From NCBI RefSeq assembly GCF_964355755.1, contig NC_092677.1, forward strand, positions 2,361,001 through 2,425,000: a DNA stretch of 64,000 nt, written 5' to 3'. The stretch is from Antedon mediterranea. Lineage: Eukaryota; Echinodermata; Crinoidea; Comatulida; Antedonidae. Of the stretch, positions 36,499-50,540 are shown one piece after another (the stretch's first letter is position 1; each line of letters starts with the position of its first letter). The notes below the pieces were generated by a model. That model searched no databases. It worked only from the letters and a program-made list of their open reading frames with translations, and was not told where the DNA came from. The translations under genes were made by a program, and so were the position numbers.

Positions 36499-39400
36499 TC
36501 AAAGTTTAGAAGGGTCGTCATCTACAGAATTCTTAACGGGAGAGGGAGTTCTTGAAGTTTTCGGCTCGTAACTATTTTGACTTCTGCAAACTGCCTCTAA
36601 CCTTTCAAGAGAACTATTCGAGAGGGCGCTTCGTAAAAGTCCATTCCCCGGTGACTTAACTTTAGTTTCCGTCTCGAAAAACGTCTCACGAAACCGACGC
36701 ATTGCGTCGCCGTGCACTGGATCTTCCGCAACTGGTGGAAATTGGAAAACAGTACCAGCCACCGCTCGAGTTGCTTTCTGCGTAGGTGTGCATGGTAACG
36801 AGTGCGATGACGCAAACTCGTTTCCGGTCAACTTGGGTGATTTTGTATCGGATTCGTGAAACGACGGAGGCCTACTATTATCACGATTCCACTTCCGTTT
36901 AAATCTTAACTTTATTGGTATATTCTTATCAGCGTCTTTACGCATAAGTTCAACTTCATTTGCCGATTTTGGCACTTCCATGTGTTCCGGAATGTTAAAA
37001 CGCCGTGGCATCGGAAGTGTCGCCGATTTAGGAATTTCCATATTAAGTGAATTTCGCAGTAAGTTTCTTTCTAAATTTTGAGTAGCGGTTCGTAATACCG
37101 GTTCATTGTTATATTCTTGAGTAGCGGTTCGTACGATTTCGTTACTTCCGTTTTCTATCGTCGTCGTCGTTGTGTCTTCCTTCGGAGCGGTCACTTCTAT
37201 AATCGGTTGTTCGATTGAATCTGCAGTAAAGCCATTAAGATCGTCTACTGGTGCTGTACCTTGCGAGGATGATGCTGGCACACTCTTTTGCGTTGACATT
37301 CTTCGCTGGTACAGCTGTGATTTCACCGGCCTATCTGGTATTTGTACAGGCTTTTCTGGAGATTCTTCTCGTAATTCTATTGATCTGAAGCGAGACTCAT
37401 TCTCTGTATGCGTTCGCCAAACAGTTCCCGGTGACGGATGAACAACATTGGGTATTTTTCGAGGTATTTCGCTAGCGCGGATGTGTGCTAACCGATCGTA
37501 CTCTAATCGTGCTGCTATCGTGTCCGTCGTAGAATAGTTAAACCGTGGCGCTCCATGCGTGTAATAAGGACTCATTGTAACTTGTGGGCTAGCCATCGGA
37601 GACAGGTAGCACGGACTTGCGGGTAACGAATGTGAAAGAAAAGGTCTGTACGCTTGGAAAGGTATAGAATGTAGAGGTACTCCGTGTATCTGCTGTATTC
37701 CTGGTATAGGTGGTTGTTTAAGTTCAGTCATTGGTATTTGAGGTGCTACCATTTGATTCGGAATTTCACGATTTTCGCGTACGACCGGTTTTATTTCCAC
37801 ATCACCCACGCTATGCGACCGTTCCCTCGGTTGTTTATGATTCTCGTCCGTTTCCGAGGACTCGAGTGACTCGCTACTCGATTCTGATACACTTCGACGC
37901 GTACGTCTGTCCGGGGGCGTAATACGAGGAGTTATCCTTGTAGGTTGTACAGTGTTCTGGGCATTATTAAACACTTCATCTGGTGACGTCACACAATACG
38001 GTGGCGCTGAAGCAGGCGGTGCATATTGAGAAAGAAACTTTACGTCCGCCGTTGGGTAATTCACGAGAACTAGTTTATTGAAGTTGAACTTGTATGTAAA
38101 ACGTTTTCCTTTGGTTTTATGGAGGATTCGTTTGTTGTAATAATACCTAAAACAAGCAAAGAAATAACGAACAGTTAAAACAGATGTATTATTATGCAAT
38201 ATTTTTTAAATTATACAAAATTGTAGAAGGCCTCTAAAACGTTGTATTGAAAATAAAATCAAAGTGACAAACCTCAGAGCACGACTTAGCTTGTCGTAGT
38301 TCATATGCGGTTTGCATTTTCTCATGCCCCAAAGTCGTGCGAGTTCGTCAGGATCTTTGATTATAAACTCGCCATACTCTCCCTGCCAGGCGATCACCTC
38401 GCGGTATTCTTCCTTCTGCAGCAACTCTAAGATGAAGTGCCACAGCTGGATCTGCCTGCTTCCTGGTGAGCTCTCGGCTTTGTAGGCCCAATCTGGAACA
38501 GTCATCCCTGCAAAGCAGGAAGAAAAATTAAGTTTTGCATACAAGTCCTATTTTATAAAATGGTTAGTAAAATCTGCCGGATCACACTAGATAAGATTCC
38601 GTTGAGCTTAGCTATACCTTTGCATCATGCACCTGACATTACTCTAGTGTGGACCATCCTTAATGCTAATATAAAAATGGTTTACAGTGCAAAAAAATGC
38701 ATATTTACGATGAGTACATCTTTGCAACGGGATAGAGATGCGCTTCTCGCTAGTCTTACAAATGTGTTAAAGGCTGCACCCGACGCTAAACGGTTTACAA
38801 ACCTAACATGCTGCAGCAATCGGTAGTAAATATTTCCCAGGAACTGTTTTACGTCAAATCATACGTGAATCATCAGATACACTCCTTAAACATTAATGTC
38901 CTAGTTAATAGAGTCAATTCCACTATCAACTAACATCACACGACTCCCATACGTGCAAGAACCGTGGCGAGTTTAATCAACAATTTACATACTCTATACG
39001 GTTATCTAATGCGCATGTGCAAACGGGTTTTTCGGTACAGTAATTAAACTATAAGTTATTATGCCTGATGATGATAAAGTAATTGTCGATATATAGAACC
39101 CTAACACGATGGTATGTATCTTATTTCTCGAATTTTAAATTAAACCTGCAACTTATCATGTTGTGTTCATTTATTCATGATGTATAACATGTAATATATG
39201 CGAGTGCGGCTGACGTCATCAATCACTTTGTAATGTAATAGCATTTACCTTGACGCCATCCAGGTCCGGCGGCCGGACTTGCAACTTTTTCTTGCTGCGG
39301 GACCGGAGGAGCTGGGCTGACTTCTTGCTTGTAAGGCCAATCATTCAATGGCAGGCCAACACCTAAACAAAAGAAACAGAGAATTACAGTTCATGTTTTT

Positions 39401-42400
39401 ACTTGTACTTCATAAATATATTTATGCATAAAAATTGCAAAAGCTAGAGTCAGTGGAGCAGTATAAGCCTTCAACAATGAAGTTTGATCCTAAATGGAAG
39501 AAGAAGAAAATACTGTAGATGACGTAATGCGGTTAGCGAAAAATAATGTTTGTTTTAATAATTCAACCAAAACTAAACCATTTTATTAACTTATGTAACA
39601 AACAATAACCACAAGTCATCAACAAGGTTAGTTAAGCATTTATGGTTTTTGTTATGGTCGAGGTGAAAAGCAAAACGAGTTACATTTTGTTTGTTTTTTA
39701 ACTTGAAAACAAAATCATTTTTTTTTAATCATCATTTATATTTTGTTATCACTAAATTATTTAAGTATTAAAACAACGTGTTGATTTGAAACCATAGAGA
39801 AATATCTTAAATATGTTTATATAACACAGCACTAGATAATAAGACCTACAAAAAGATAATACATTTCATATAAACTTATATTTCATATGAAAAAACAAAC
39901 TCATAAAATGATAACAATAAACAAGGCAATCTATCTATCTCTCTTAAAACGTTTTCCGACATTACGCTTTCCATGATTTGTTTCCATATTGTTCTGTTTT
40001 TGGCAGGATGGTGCTAAAGTCTACATTTTTTCCGATTAAATCTTTTTTTATTTGGTTTATCCAGTTTTCTTTTTGTCTTCCTGGTGGCCTTACTTCTTTT
40101 TTAGTTTCTTTCATTGTTTGTAGGCACCGAATGCCATATTGGAAATTAAATCTTATAACTCGATTCGCAGAAGTATAGACAAACATTATGCAATTCAAAC
40201 AAGTTGAAAGTTGAAAAAGACATTTTGCGCGCACGTAGAAATCCATTGAAAAATCAGCGCGTGATCGCATGCATAGTTAGTCTTAACTTATGTGGGCCTT
40301 AAACGCGTCCGTCATAATGACAGTTCAGTAACACGTTTTTCGTCCAAAACTTAACTTGTTTGTGTTTTTCTTTTGTAACACGGCTTTTGTTACCAATGAA
40401 TTTTCATTGTCACTGTGTAATAATATTAATAAATGTTTATTTTTTTGTACTATCAAGTTAATGTTAACAACATTGTGATCATCCAGACCTTATAAAAATA
40501 TGTTTACAAAAAAGTAAATCATAAACGGGTGTACCCATCAGCTGCTGCTTACAAAGAACAAACGAAACGGTTTATTTTTATGTCGCGCGCGTTCAAGTAA
40601 TGATGAATATGTTACTAGTTTTGCACGCGCGCGTTCAAGCAATGATGAATATGTTACTAGTTTTGCACGCGCGTGTTCAAGTAATGATGAATATGTTGCT
40701 AGTTTTGCACGCGCGCGTTTATGTAATGATGATATGTTACAAGTTTTGCACGTGCGCGTTTCTTTTTACAGTTTACAAAACGAAAGCTTTGTCTATTGCC
40801 GAGTATTCGTTACTATTCTTGTGGACATGTAAATTATAATCAATTGTAAATATTATACAATGTTGTTATAAATTTATTCCCGGATAAAAACATTCAATTG
40901 AATATTCAATTCTTTGTTTGTAAATTGATGTACATGAATAGTTTAATGAAAAATTCCAATCTGAAGCATTTGTATTTATCTTAAAAATTAATTTTCGATA
41001 TCAGAATAAAAAATTGTTCTTTGTTTCCAAATTTAAGAAGGTCTGTCTGAAGTGTACATTATGATAGAAATATTTATAATCGCTATTACAAATAACAAAA
41101 CACAGCCCATATCAAACACAAATGTTTATTATGCTACCTAACAGATAGGAAAATGAAATAAAAATAGCTAAGAGGCCTATATAAATTATAAAACGTTCCT
41201 TAGGGAAACATTGCCAACTCCTTCATCCTTTTGTTCAGTGTAATGAAAGATATTAAGATTACATCAGATGCGAATGAATTCACGACTATTGAATGATAAA
41301 ATTGTGATATCAATCAATAACAGGGGTCAATAGTTACCGTTCAGGGGTTAATACTTCTCATCCAGGGGTTAGCCATCCTCATCAAAATCGTTACAAACTT
41401 TTGAATATGTAAAAGCGTATAAAATAATCAAACCAATATTTTTGCAGAGTGATATATTTGAATTGTCATTAAAATGCTGCTTTACTGGACATTAATATGT
41501 AGCAATCGTAAAATGCTACGATAATTGTATCAATAAACTACAGATTATTACTCCTTACATCCAAATATAATAAAATATAATAGCAATAGAAACGATGGTG
41601 TTTACAAGATACCATTGTGATTTATATCGTCTAATAAAACATGTATTGTTCGTAGCCATAGTCATTATGTCTCCTTATTTTACAGATTACTTTTCCATCT
41701 TCGTGGACAAGGGACGCATCACAAAAAGTTTTAAATCGGAAAATTGTTATACAAATGTTTGTCAATTATAATTACCTGGATTAATTCATATTTATAAATA
41801 TGAGTCACCCATAAGGTATTCATCAATCAAAATGTATATGAATATTCATGAGCGAATACGACACGCAGCGTTGGCATCACTACGCGCAAAAAAAAAGACC
41901 GATTTGATTTTTGACGAGCACGTTCTCAATTAAAGGTTATGGTATAACCGGCACGGGCCGTTGATTCCATATTTTATTCAGCACCTGACAAGATAATCCA
42001 TCATGATCCTATAACGAGGGACCGTTTATTTCTCGACCGTAACAAACGCCTTTTACTCAAACCTTTGACTCCTTGGAAACGTGGATAGTTTTTAGATACA
42101 TCAAACCAGTGTGGTACATCCCGCGGTACGACAGAACTGGTTTATGTTTTGATGGTTATTTTCCATTAATTAATGTTTGTAATGAAATTAATTATATTAA
42201 TGGAGTTTAATGATGTAGCAATTTACAAAAACTGTGGACGACAGGCGTGTGAGTTTGAATATTGATGACCAAGGCGGAGAAAGAGCAACATGATCCATCA
42301 AAATGAACTATTTCAACAACACGATACAAGACGACACTATTACAGCCATATCAAGATTTCATTAATTAAAAAACGGCAAGTAGAAATTAAAGAATTATAG

Positions 42401-45400
42401 AAAACTGTAATTTAATCATGAAATAAAGATTACTGAATGAATGAGGTAATTGTTTAACCGAAATCTGATACAACAAGCATTTTTGTAAAATATCGATAAC
42501 GATATCTCTATGACGTAATCGAATACCAATAGAACGGAGATACATTCAAAAGTCTAATCAGTATCATTTCGATATCTTAAAACAATTCCAGGCGTTTCAT
42601 TTGATCTATTTCTTCTTTTTTTATTCAGCCACGTTTTTTTTTAAATTGCTAAAAAAGTCTTATAACTTTTTTCATTATGTTCATCATGAAACTTTATACG
42701 CACATATGATAAATATCGTGGACGCGCGTGCACAAGCTGTTATTAATGTGTTGTTATCTCAATAAGTACACGCGCAATAATCGCCGAATGATGATAAAAA
42801 AAGTATTAAAAAAAGAAAGTTTATTTTAAAGCCAAATTTACAAAAGATATTTTGAATTTGTATAAAGTCATCATTATTTCCTTAATAACATGAATAAGAT
42901 AGAAGAAGTAGTTAATGCCACTAGCGTGTATTGTGATTGTAACTTGGAGGTGGATGAGGAGTGCTCGCTGCTCATTGTAATGTTTAATGTATTGTGATTG
43001 TAACTTGGAGGTGGATGAGGAGTGCTCGCTGCTCATTGTAATGTTTAATGTATTGTGATTGTAACTTGGAGGTGGATGAGGAGTGCTCGCTGCTCATTGT
43101 AATGTTTAATGTATTGTGATTGTAACTTGGAGGTGGATGAGGAGTGCTCGCTGCTCATTGTAATGTTTAATGTATTGTGATTGTAACTTGGAGGTGGATG
43201 AGGAGTGCTCGCTGCTCATTGTAATGTTTAATGTATTGTGATTGTAACTTGGAGGTGGATGAGGAGTGCTCGCTGCTCATTGTAATGTTTAATGTATTGT
43301 GATTGTAACTTGGAGGTGGATGAGGAGTGCTCGCTGCTCATTGTAATGTTTAATGTATTGTGATTGTAACTTGGAGGTGGATGAGGAGTGCTCGCTGCTC
43401 ATTGTAATGTTTAATGTATTGTGATTGTAACTTGGAGGTGGATCAGGAGTGCTCGCTGCTCATTGTAATGTTTAATGTATCGTCGACGCGCGCTAAAAAT
43501 CATTACAACACTATTCTTTTAAAAACAGCAATCGTTTGCCGTCAAAATCTTTGCAGTGTTATTAATTAACTGTCCATTTCGGTGCATTAATTCAGTATTT
43601 TTATACAGATATTCAGACAAAATAAGTGATAGGCAACAACTATTTATTTAAAACGGACCTGGGGATTTGAAAAAACACCCTAGAACATGACGAAGAATAA
43701 GGTATTTGCAAATGGCGGCGGTAAGTAAATGTATAAACATAGATAGGCTTGACGACCTAGTCTGAAATCATAAAATCAGACTTTATTTTTCTGATAAAGG
43801 TAAAAAGACCGAACTAGATATCGAATGATTACACTAATATCGAGTAGCAAGTAGACTTTTTTATTTAGCCTCGTCATCATTTTAACTTATCTACCATTTC
43901 AATATGTACAGCATAAGGCACGTGCTAAAATCGATTTTATCTCAATTATATTTTAATTCTAATTTAATATTTTAATAACCACAGCACAAAGTAACCTAGA
44001 ACATTTGTTAAAATGCAGAATGCAGAATCCGGTGCAGGGGCGTTATACAATTACAGAATATAGTGCAGGCCTACACCATGTGAAGAAAAATATAACTTAA
44101 AGTTGTTAAACTTGTTTACGTCTGGTGGCGTGCCTTAAAATATTAAATAATAATCATATAACAAACAAATCAGAAAGAATTTGCAAAGAAATAAAGAGAT
44201 TATAGGGGTAATAATTCTGTTTCGCAAAACCCGGTCTCTGAAAGTTTAAACAAAGTACTGATAGTTCTTGTTGCCGGGAGCTGCTTCTTGTGAATTGACA
44301 TTTTTCTCTCCATTAAATTAGTTCTTAAAACAGTGTTTATTTTTACGTTTGCAGTGTTATTCTATTCCGGGCGCACTCTATGGTGTTATGTTTTTATGGC
44401 GTAATAATATAACAAAGGAGTAAAATCGGATTTCATTTCTGCAAACTTACTTTTTGCAAACAAAAAAAACGAATTATTATTAGGTAAGCGATATCTCTGA
44501 GAATTGATGTAAAATTTACGCGATACCGAGATGACATAGTCACTCCTGTCACAGTTAACATTCATGAGATATACGCATAATTTAGTCACGTGCCGACTGA
44601 AATACGAATAACATTACGCGCTAGGAATCAGCCAATGGCACAAGAGATAGAGACTTGAGCTAACTCATAATGGACTTCTTGTCATTAATGAAACCAGCGT
44701 AATTAAAACGCTCGAGTCTTTTTATATGCGTACCTTGTTTTTTGCATAATTTCACGGAAATAAAAAAAGCGTATTTATGCGTACCTGAATATTTTTCGTT
44801 CCTTTCGTCAAAGAGTTTTTACCTCGCAAACTCAGCGTTCTATCCAACGAAATTAATTTAATATGACACGCAAAATGTGCTTAAATATGTTGTTAATGTA
44901 TGTAAACTAATGACACGTGGTTTTTTTAGGGAAATATGAGTTGAAATTATGTTAAATTAAAAATCGAATTAAAAATTAAAATACATAATGCTATGTTGCT
45001 GTTGGAGCAACGATTTGAAAATAAAACATTTAAAACCAGAACATCTATCATCTGCTCGTCAAAAAGCATTTTATGCAAAATTCTGACATTTGCATAATGC
45101 AAAAAGCTATAGAGAGCAGAGTAAAACATTTGTTAGTGTTACAACATTTAATTAATGTTACTAACATGATATTCATAGTGAATACATTAGCATAACTTCT
45201 CTTGTTTTCTTTTAAAAAAATATTTTAGTAAGTAAATTTCTAACCCTTCGATGACTCGTATCACTGTAGAGTAATTGTGAGAATTTATCTGAGATCCTAA
45301 ATAAGTCAACAAAAAGCTAAATAAAAGCGAAAAAGAAATTTCCAGAAATGTGTTAATTTATTTTTAAAAAAGACTTTGAATTAACAATTTCGTTGCAATG

Positions 45401-48063
45401 TATTTGCAAAACGAAGTTTAGAAAGCGACAAAGCTTAGAAATTCGTTAGCCTCTATTTAAAGAAAAATCATTTTTCTTCCTCCAAAAATATCTTTCCTAA
45501 CATATTTAGTATTTTCTTTGGAATATATTTGCATCTTTTTACGTTTTTGCCAGACGTTTGTGATTTTGTTTGTTATCACATAAACGAAACAAATAAATAT
45601 GAATGTGAAATAGAAATATGGTTGTACACTCGTCAAAATTATGTTGAACTACTGTCGCTAAACATGAGGTTAACTTTATAAACATTAATTAGCGATTAAT
45701 ATTTATTATTTGTATATTAAACAACACAATTCATTTTATTTTGCAAACAAATTCATTGTATACATTCACAAGGGTTAGAAACCCTTCGAAAGCTGTGAAT
45801 AAAAAGTGACAAGTGCATTTTACAAACTATCGATAGTAACAGATTGATTTTAACAGCACATCTAATATAATGGTCGAAAAGGCAAGTAAATTTGTATATA
45901 AAAACCAAATTTTGTGTTGAAATTTGCAACGAAGTGCTTTATCTATTTAGCAAATGTAACAACATTCATAATTTGTATCGTGTTATCTGTCACATTTTAT
46001 TGGTTTACCGGTACCTAGACGCAAATCACTCTTTCCTTAAAAGTCACTTTTTTTATTCCTATTACAAGCTTTACAATAAATGCATTTAGCGACGATTTCG
46101 ATAAATTATCAATAAAAATTCTCAATAAAATTGCGTTTCAGCAACATTCATAAAATTACTCTTAAATTACCAGGGTTTTAGAAAGTTTCTTTTTTGTTCA
46201 ATTGCATGATTCGAATGATTTTGCTTGCACTTTACATTTTCGTTGTAGCAAGTCAAATGTGACATAGTGAAATGATACACAATAACCACATTCTGCTCCG
46301 TAGGCTAGTTAGCAAATGGAATAGCAAACAATTAAATACAAAACTATGTTTCCTATTAAAAAAAATCAGTAGTTATAATATTGATAATCAAAATCTTCAT
46401 GGTGAAATCGTTTGATAAATTGTTCCCTACCTTCCACATTCTTATAAATTTATGTTAAATATTATTCTTCGACAAGAAAACGAAACTTCGTTTATAAGGT
46501 TTGAACATTTTCCATCGATTGCTGAGGCCGCGAAAATACTGCCAAGCAATCATCGTAACAACATGAAGGTGAACTAAACAGGCCTAGGGGCCCAGGCCTA
46601 GAATTATCATAAAAGCAAGCCTATTAATATAAAAGCAAGCCTAGTAATATAAAAGCAGTTCCAATATTAAACGGGCTCAATGAATAGTACAATGAATGAT
46701 TTGATTTAAAAACCAAAATGATCACACATCGTCTTCTTTGTGCAAAGGTACACTTATCTGCATGCTATTGGTTATAATTATCTTTTTTACGAAACTATTC
46801 TGCACATTTATACAGACCCGTTAAACTGTACATCTTACAAATACTAATTCCTCTTTCACATGGCCTAGCCAAACTTACAAGCACCGAGATGAATATCGTA
46901 ACAACGGAGAGGAGGTGTAAGCTCCGGATTTTTCCTAGGCTATTTCAAAGGCATATTTAAAATATGAATACTAATAGTTAATAATTATCAACAGTCTGCT
47001 GCATAACATGATTTTAAATTTGTGTTTTCTTTAAAAACATATTTACCGTTACTTTCAGAAATTTAAACATCTTTCAGGAAAGGATGCAATATGGTGCACA
47101 AGTATTTAAACATTTTTTTTAGAAACGTAAAGTATTTTGCGACATATTTTTCGCTTTGTTTGCATCATTATAGGTTGTTATATTGCTGTTAACATCATTT
47201 GTTGTGTTTGCTTGCAAAAATATAATATTTAGTTTTCATATATTTAAATATCTTTCAGGAAAGGTATGCAATATGCTAAGTATTGATACATTCGTTAAGT
47301 TTTGTTGTATTTTTTTTTTGAAACATAATGATGTATCTTGCGACATGTCTTTTTAGTCGAGCAAGAATTGCTAGGTATGTTATATCTATATGTTAACACC
47401 ATTTAGTCTTTGTTTGCACAACTGTGCCGTCTATAAGTTTTAGCAATTTAAGCATCTTTCAGGACAGCAATATGATAAGTATTGACGCATTAGTTAGCTT
47501 TTTTTAGGAAACACAATCATCATCATCTTTTAGTCTTGCTTGCATTGCTAGGTATGTTATTACTACAGTATGTTAACACCATTTTAAATTAGTGATGTAA
47601 TGTTGTTAGCAATCAGTATCTACTTTGCAATGACATTCTGAGATGCATGTAATATATTATTTATGATTCTTAAGATGATACAACTACACGAATATTCACA
47701 ATAACCAGATGGGTAGTTAGTACAATGCATCAAATTAATAAAACATTATAAACGGGTATGTATGTATCGTGATGCTAAAATCAGTGTGCATGATGCATGC
47801 AATAACGACAAGGTATTAAAGCTTACCTGGACGCCAAACTGAAACCCCTGGGCTAGGTATGGGCTCTTGTTGCCCTGTTGGAATGACCGGTGGATTCTTC
47901 ATAGAGGCGTGAAAGTGCATCATACTGTCTTGCAACAACCCGTACTCAACTAACTTAACGCAACGACGACGACAAGGAGGAGGAGGAGGAGGCGATCAAC
48001 AACCAATTCGCTTGCTGCGTGGACACTGACTCAATCCCTCGATAAACCTGCGCGGCAAAATAC
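36499..48063 (-). CDS. ERF: ERF/ETV3-family ETS-domain transcriptional repressor
   Basis: Four exons on the minus strand: 48063-47827 (5' UTR plus start ATG at 47923), 39362-39249, 38507-38273 and 38146-36499 (stop TGA). The coding sequence is 2094 nt, 697 residues. An in-frame TGA lies upstream of the start ATG. The ETS domain (about residues 90-172: [57 protein letters not shown]) lies near the N-terminus after [15 protein letters not shown], as in ERF and ETV3 (PE-1), and the helix-3 residues are intact. LVLVNYP after the domain and [11 protein letters not shown] at about residues 558-568 match conserved ERF/ETV3 blocks. These proteins bind GGAA sites and repress ETS/ERK targets; many SP and TP sites could be ERK targets. 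Which of the two vertebrate paralogues it matches cannot be said: it is probably the pre-duplication orthologue. Intron 1 is about 8.5 kb. Confidence 0.92.
40591..40758. repeat. 42-bp x 4 minisatellite
   Basis: Units start at 40591, 40633, 40675 and 40717 ('gttcaagtaatgatgaatat' ... 'ttgcacgcgcgc'). The 42-base period keeps a frame open ([13 protein letters not shown] repeated), but it lies inside intron 1 of the ETS gene and has no other support as coding. Confidence 0.9.
42928..43476. repeat. 61-bp x 9 near-identical minisatellite
   Basis: Nine head-to-tail copies of a 61-base unit beginning 'gtattgtgattgtaacttgg' at 42928, 42989, 43050, 43111, 43172, 43233, 43294, 43355 and 43416. I see a single base difference (gatcagg in the last unit). 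It lies in intron 1 of the ETS gene; the period is not a multiple of three. Confidence 0.95.
47050..47590. repeat. three diverged tandem units of about 185-200 bp
   Basis: Landmarks recur in order: 'catctttcaggaaagg' (about 47070, 47251) and 'catctttcaggacagc' (about 47451), then 'agtattgatacatt', 'gaaacataat', and 'taggtatgttat' with 'tgttaacaccattt'. An old tandem array in intron 1 of the ETS gene, some 240 bases from the first coding exon. Confidence 0.75.
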
Positions 48064-48896
48064 CTGTAATAAAACAAATATGGAATTAGAGAAAGGAAAA
48101 GAAATGCTTGAGCTTTCGTAATCAGGATGGCAAATGGGAGTATCCGCTGTCACTGATAATATACAGGTCGGTTAAGTGGAGTTTAGCTAAATTCGAAAGT
48201 TTTAAATAGAAATCAGAACGAAATAAAAAAACGTGCTTATAAGCTACAGTATCAGCTTACTGTATTTTTCAATCTTCCTAAAAATGCAATTTAACTGAAA
48301 CTTATGTACTTATTTATAGAAAGTTAGGCTCTTAAAAAAGCAGGTCTATTTATAGCATAAAAAATAAGGCATTATACGGTAAGATTGATAGATATTACGT
48401 CATATTGATAAAGAACAATGCGTATTGTATCATAGACATCACGCGTATATTAGTACTATTGTTATCGAGTGACGTTGAGGTGCGCGTATCTCGGCCGGCC
48501 ACGTAACATAACGTGACTACGAATACAATCAATGCACGTTGAGAAACAAACAATTATTCTCGTAAATGTGCAGAGAATTAAAATGATGATAACCAGACCA
48601 ACAATTAATTAATAACGTTGTTTGCCAACTAAATATAATTTGTCTAAATGCGCTGCTGTCGAAACAATCGAAACAATATCAAACTAATTAATTAATCACT
48701 CAATAGAGAATTACTGTACGTATTTAGTTTGACAGATACGGGGATATTGTCATTTTAATGCAGTTAGTCAGATTACAGTCAAACTCATATGGACAATCTC
48801 CAGAAAATAATAAGGCTGTACTGTGTGCTTGTGCAATGGTGTATTATCTACCTATTTGATCCAGGGGATGGCACTTGGGGCTGACGTCTCCTTCTT

Positions 48897-49106
48897 TTAA
48901 GTGTGGTTCCCACTCTAGAAAGCAACGCAGTATCGATGCAAAGTGTTGTATTACGTAAACACAAGTGGGAACCAACGACGCAATAGTGTTGCAAACATCG
49001 CAGGTTTGATTTCACGCAGGCGGGGGCAAACACAATTATTAGAAGGGCATTTGTTTACGTTACGTAGATTGCGTTACGTTGCGTCGCTAGTGGGAACCCA
49101 GCTTTA
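48897..49106. repeat. TTAA MITE, long subfamily, intact
   Basis: TTAAGTGTGGTTCCCACTCT at the left; 'gctagtgggaacccagcttt' and TTAG at the right. The interior 'caaacatcgcaggtttgatt' is shared with 387-572 and the split copy at 23403-23990. Serves as the reference copy for both. Confidence 0.85.
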
Positions 49107-50294
49107 GCAAACACATTACAGTGTGTTTGATTGATCGGCGACGCCCTTGAGTGAAATTCCCACTTAGGGTATGTCTCCGTGAAATTATCATCTATTATTA
49201 ATTTGTTGACTTTCGTTAATACCTAGAAAAAAATCTGTTACTATTTTCCCGAAGCTTGTCATGGTTTTTAAAAATCATACACAACGACACATGACCTTGA
49301 CTGTGACATTCAGAACGAAGGAGACAAAAAGAAGTAATAAAAATGATCATTTTCACTCATTCTACCTACGCTTCCATGAAATTACTAATTATTAGTACAA
49401 ATGAAACACTATTTCGGGCTATAATGAATATAAGACAACCACGTTACACAACGTCACATAAATAATAGGATTTTGCTAAAACTACCCAATTCTTTGATTA
49501 ATCTGTTTCACCTGCTAATTCTTTTGCCAAATTAAATGTCACATTGGGTGTAATTAAGTATCATTGTAAAAGTTTCACTGATTTTTCGTATTATGTTGCT
49601 TACTTGCTTTTCGTGCGGGTAGTTTCGAACGGTAAAAATCGAAACCACAATGTTAACAAGATGTGGAGAAAACGTCGGTGCGAGAAATGGTGATTGGATG
49701 TAACCACCGAGTACAGTTAGGCCTACACCCCACCGACGAGTTGCTAAGATAAAATACATGGTTTATTTTCTTAACAACCATGTTTTAAAACAAGGTACTG
49801 TACATGTTCTACAATAATTTGATTTTTGTTACAAATACAATATATCAATATTTTAATTTTAAAAAGTGTTGTCCCTTGATAGCAATCACAGAAATAAAAC
49901 GACCCCATTCGCGACAATATACTTCAATGTCTTCTTGGTAATTATTCCAAGGCTATTCGTCATTTTTATAAAATTTTCATTTTCAAACTAAATCCCAGGT
50001 GTAATTGGCTTTATCCATTGTGTGTCGTTATTTCATGTGTATTTTGTATATTTTCTTTTTTTAATTCTAATTGAATGGCATGTAGTTTTGACAAGACTTT
50101 GACATATGAATATGTAAATTCTTCATCACATAACGATCCCACACGAATTCGGAATTGTTAAACATTTATCACAAACAATTTCTATCAAGTTTAAATTTAT
50201 ATATTGCTGACAAACAAGTCTTTAAAACCTAATTCAAAATCTTTAAGAGCGTCGTCATCTTGAACAATTGCGTGTCCTTAATTTGAGGCGGCAG

Positions 50295-50540
50295 CTACGC
50301 GTCAAGAAAAAAACCGCGTTGTATTTATGTTGTAGGCCTAATATTGTAATATGATTACGCGTCGTCTTGTCCTCTGCAATTTTGTCATGCAATATTACGC
50401 GCCGTCTTCGTCTTGCGATTAGACGTCTTCTAGTCCTATGACGTTATGTGACGCGTCGACCCCAGTATAGTATGCGACGCGTGGCATTGGGTTTAATACA
50501 CGTCAATTTATACAACACTGTCAATGTTTACGCGTCAAGT
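50295..50540. other. cluster of ACGCGT and related motifs
   Basis: At least six TACGCGTC, GACGCGT or ACGCGCC motifs within 250 bases of otherwise AT-rich DNA. A similar cluster lies at 33880-34040. No element ends are visible. Function unknown. Confidence 0.4.

Noticed and set aside
43036-43480. CRISPR-like regular repeats
   Set aside because: The 61-bp units are head to tail without unique spacers, and the genome is clearly eukaryotic.
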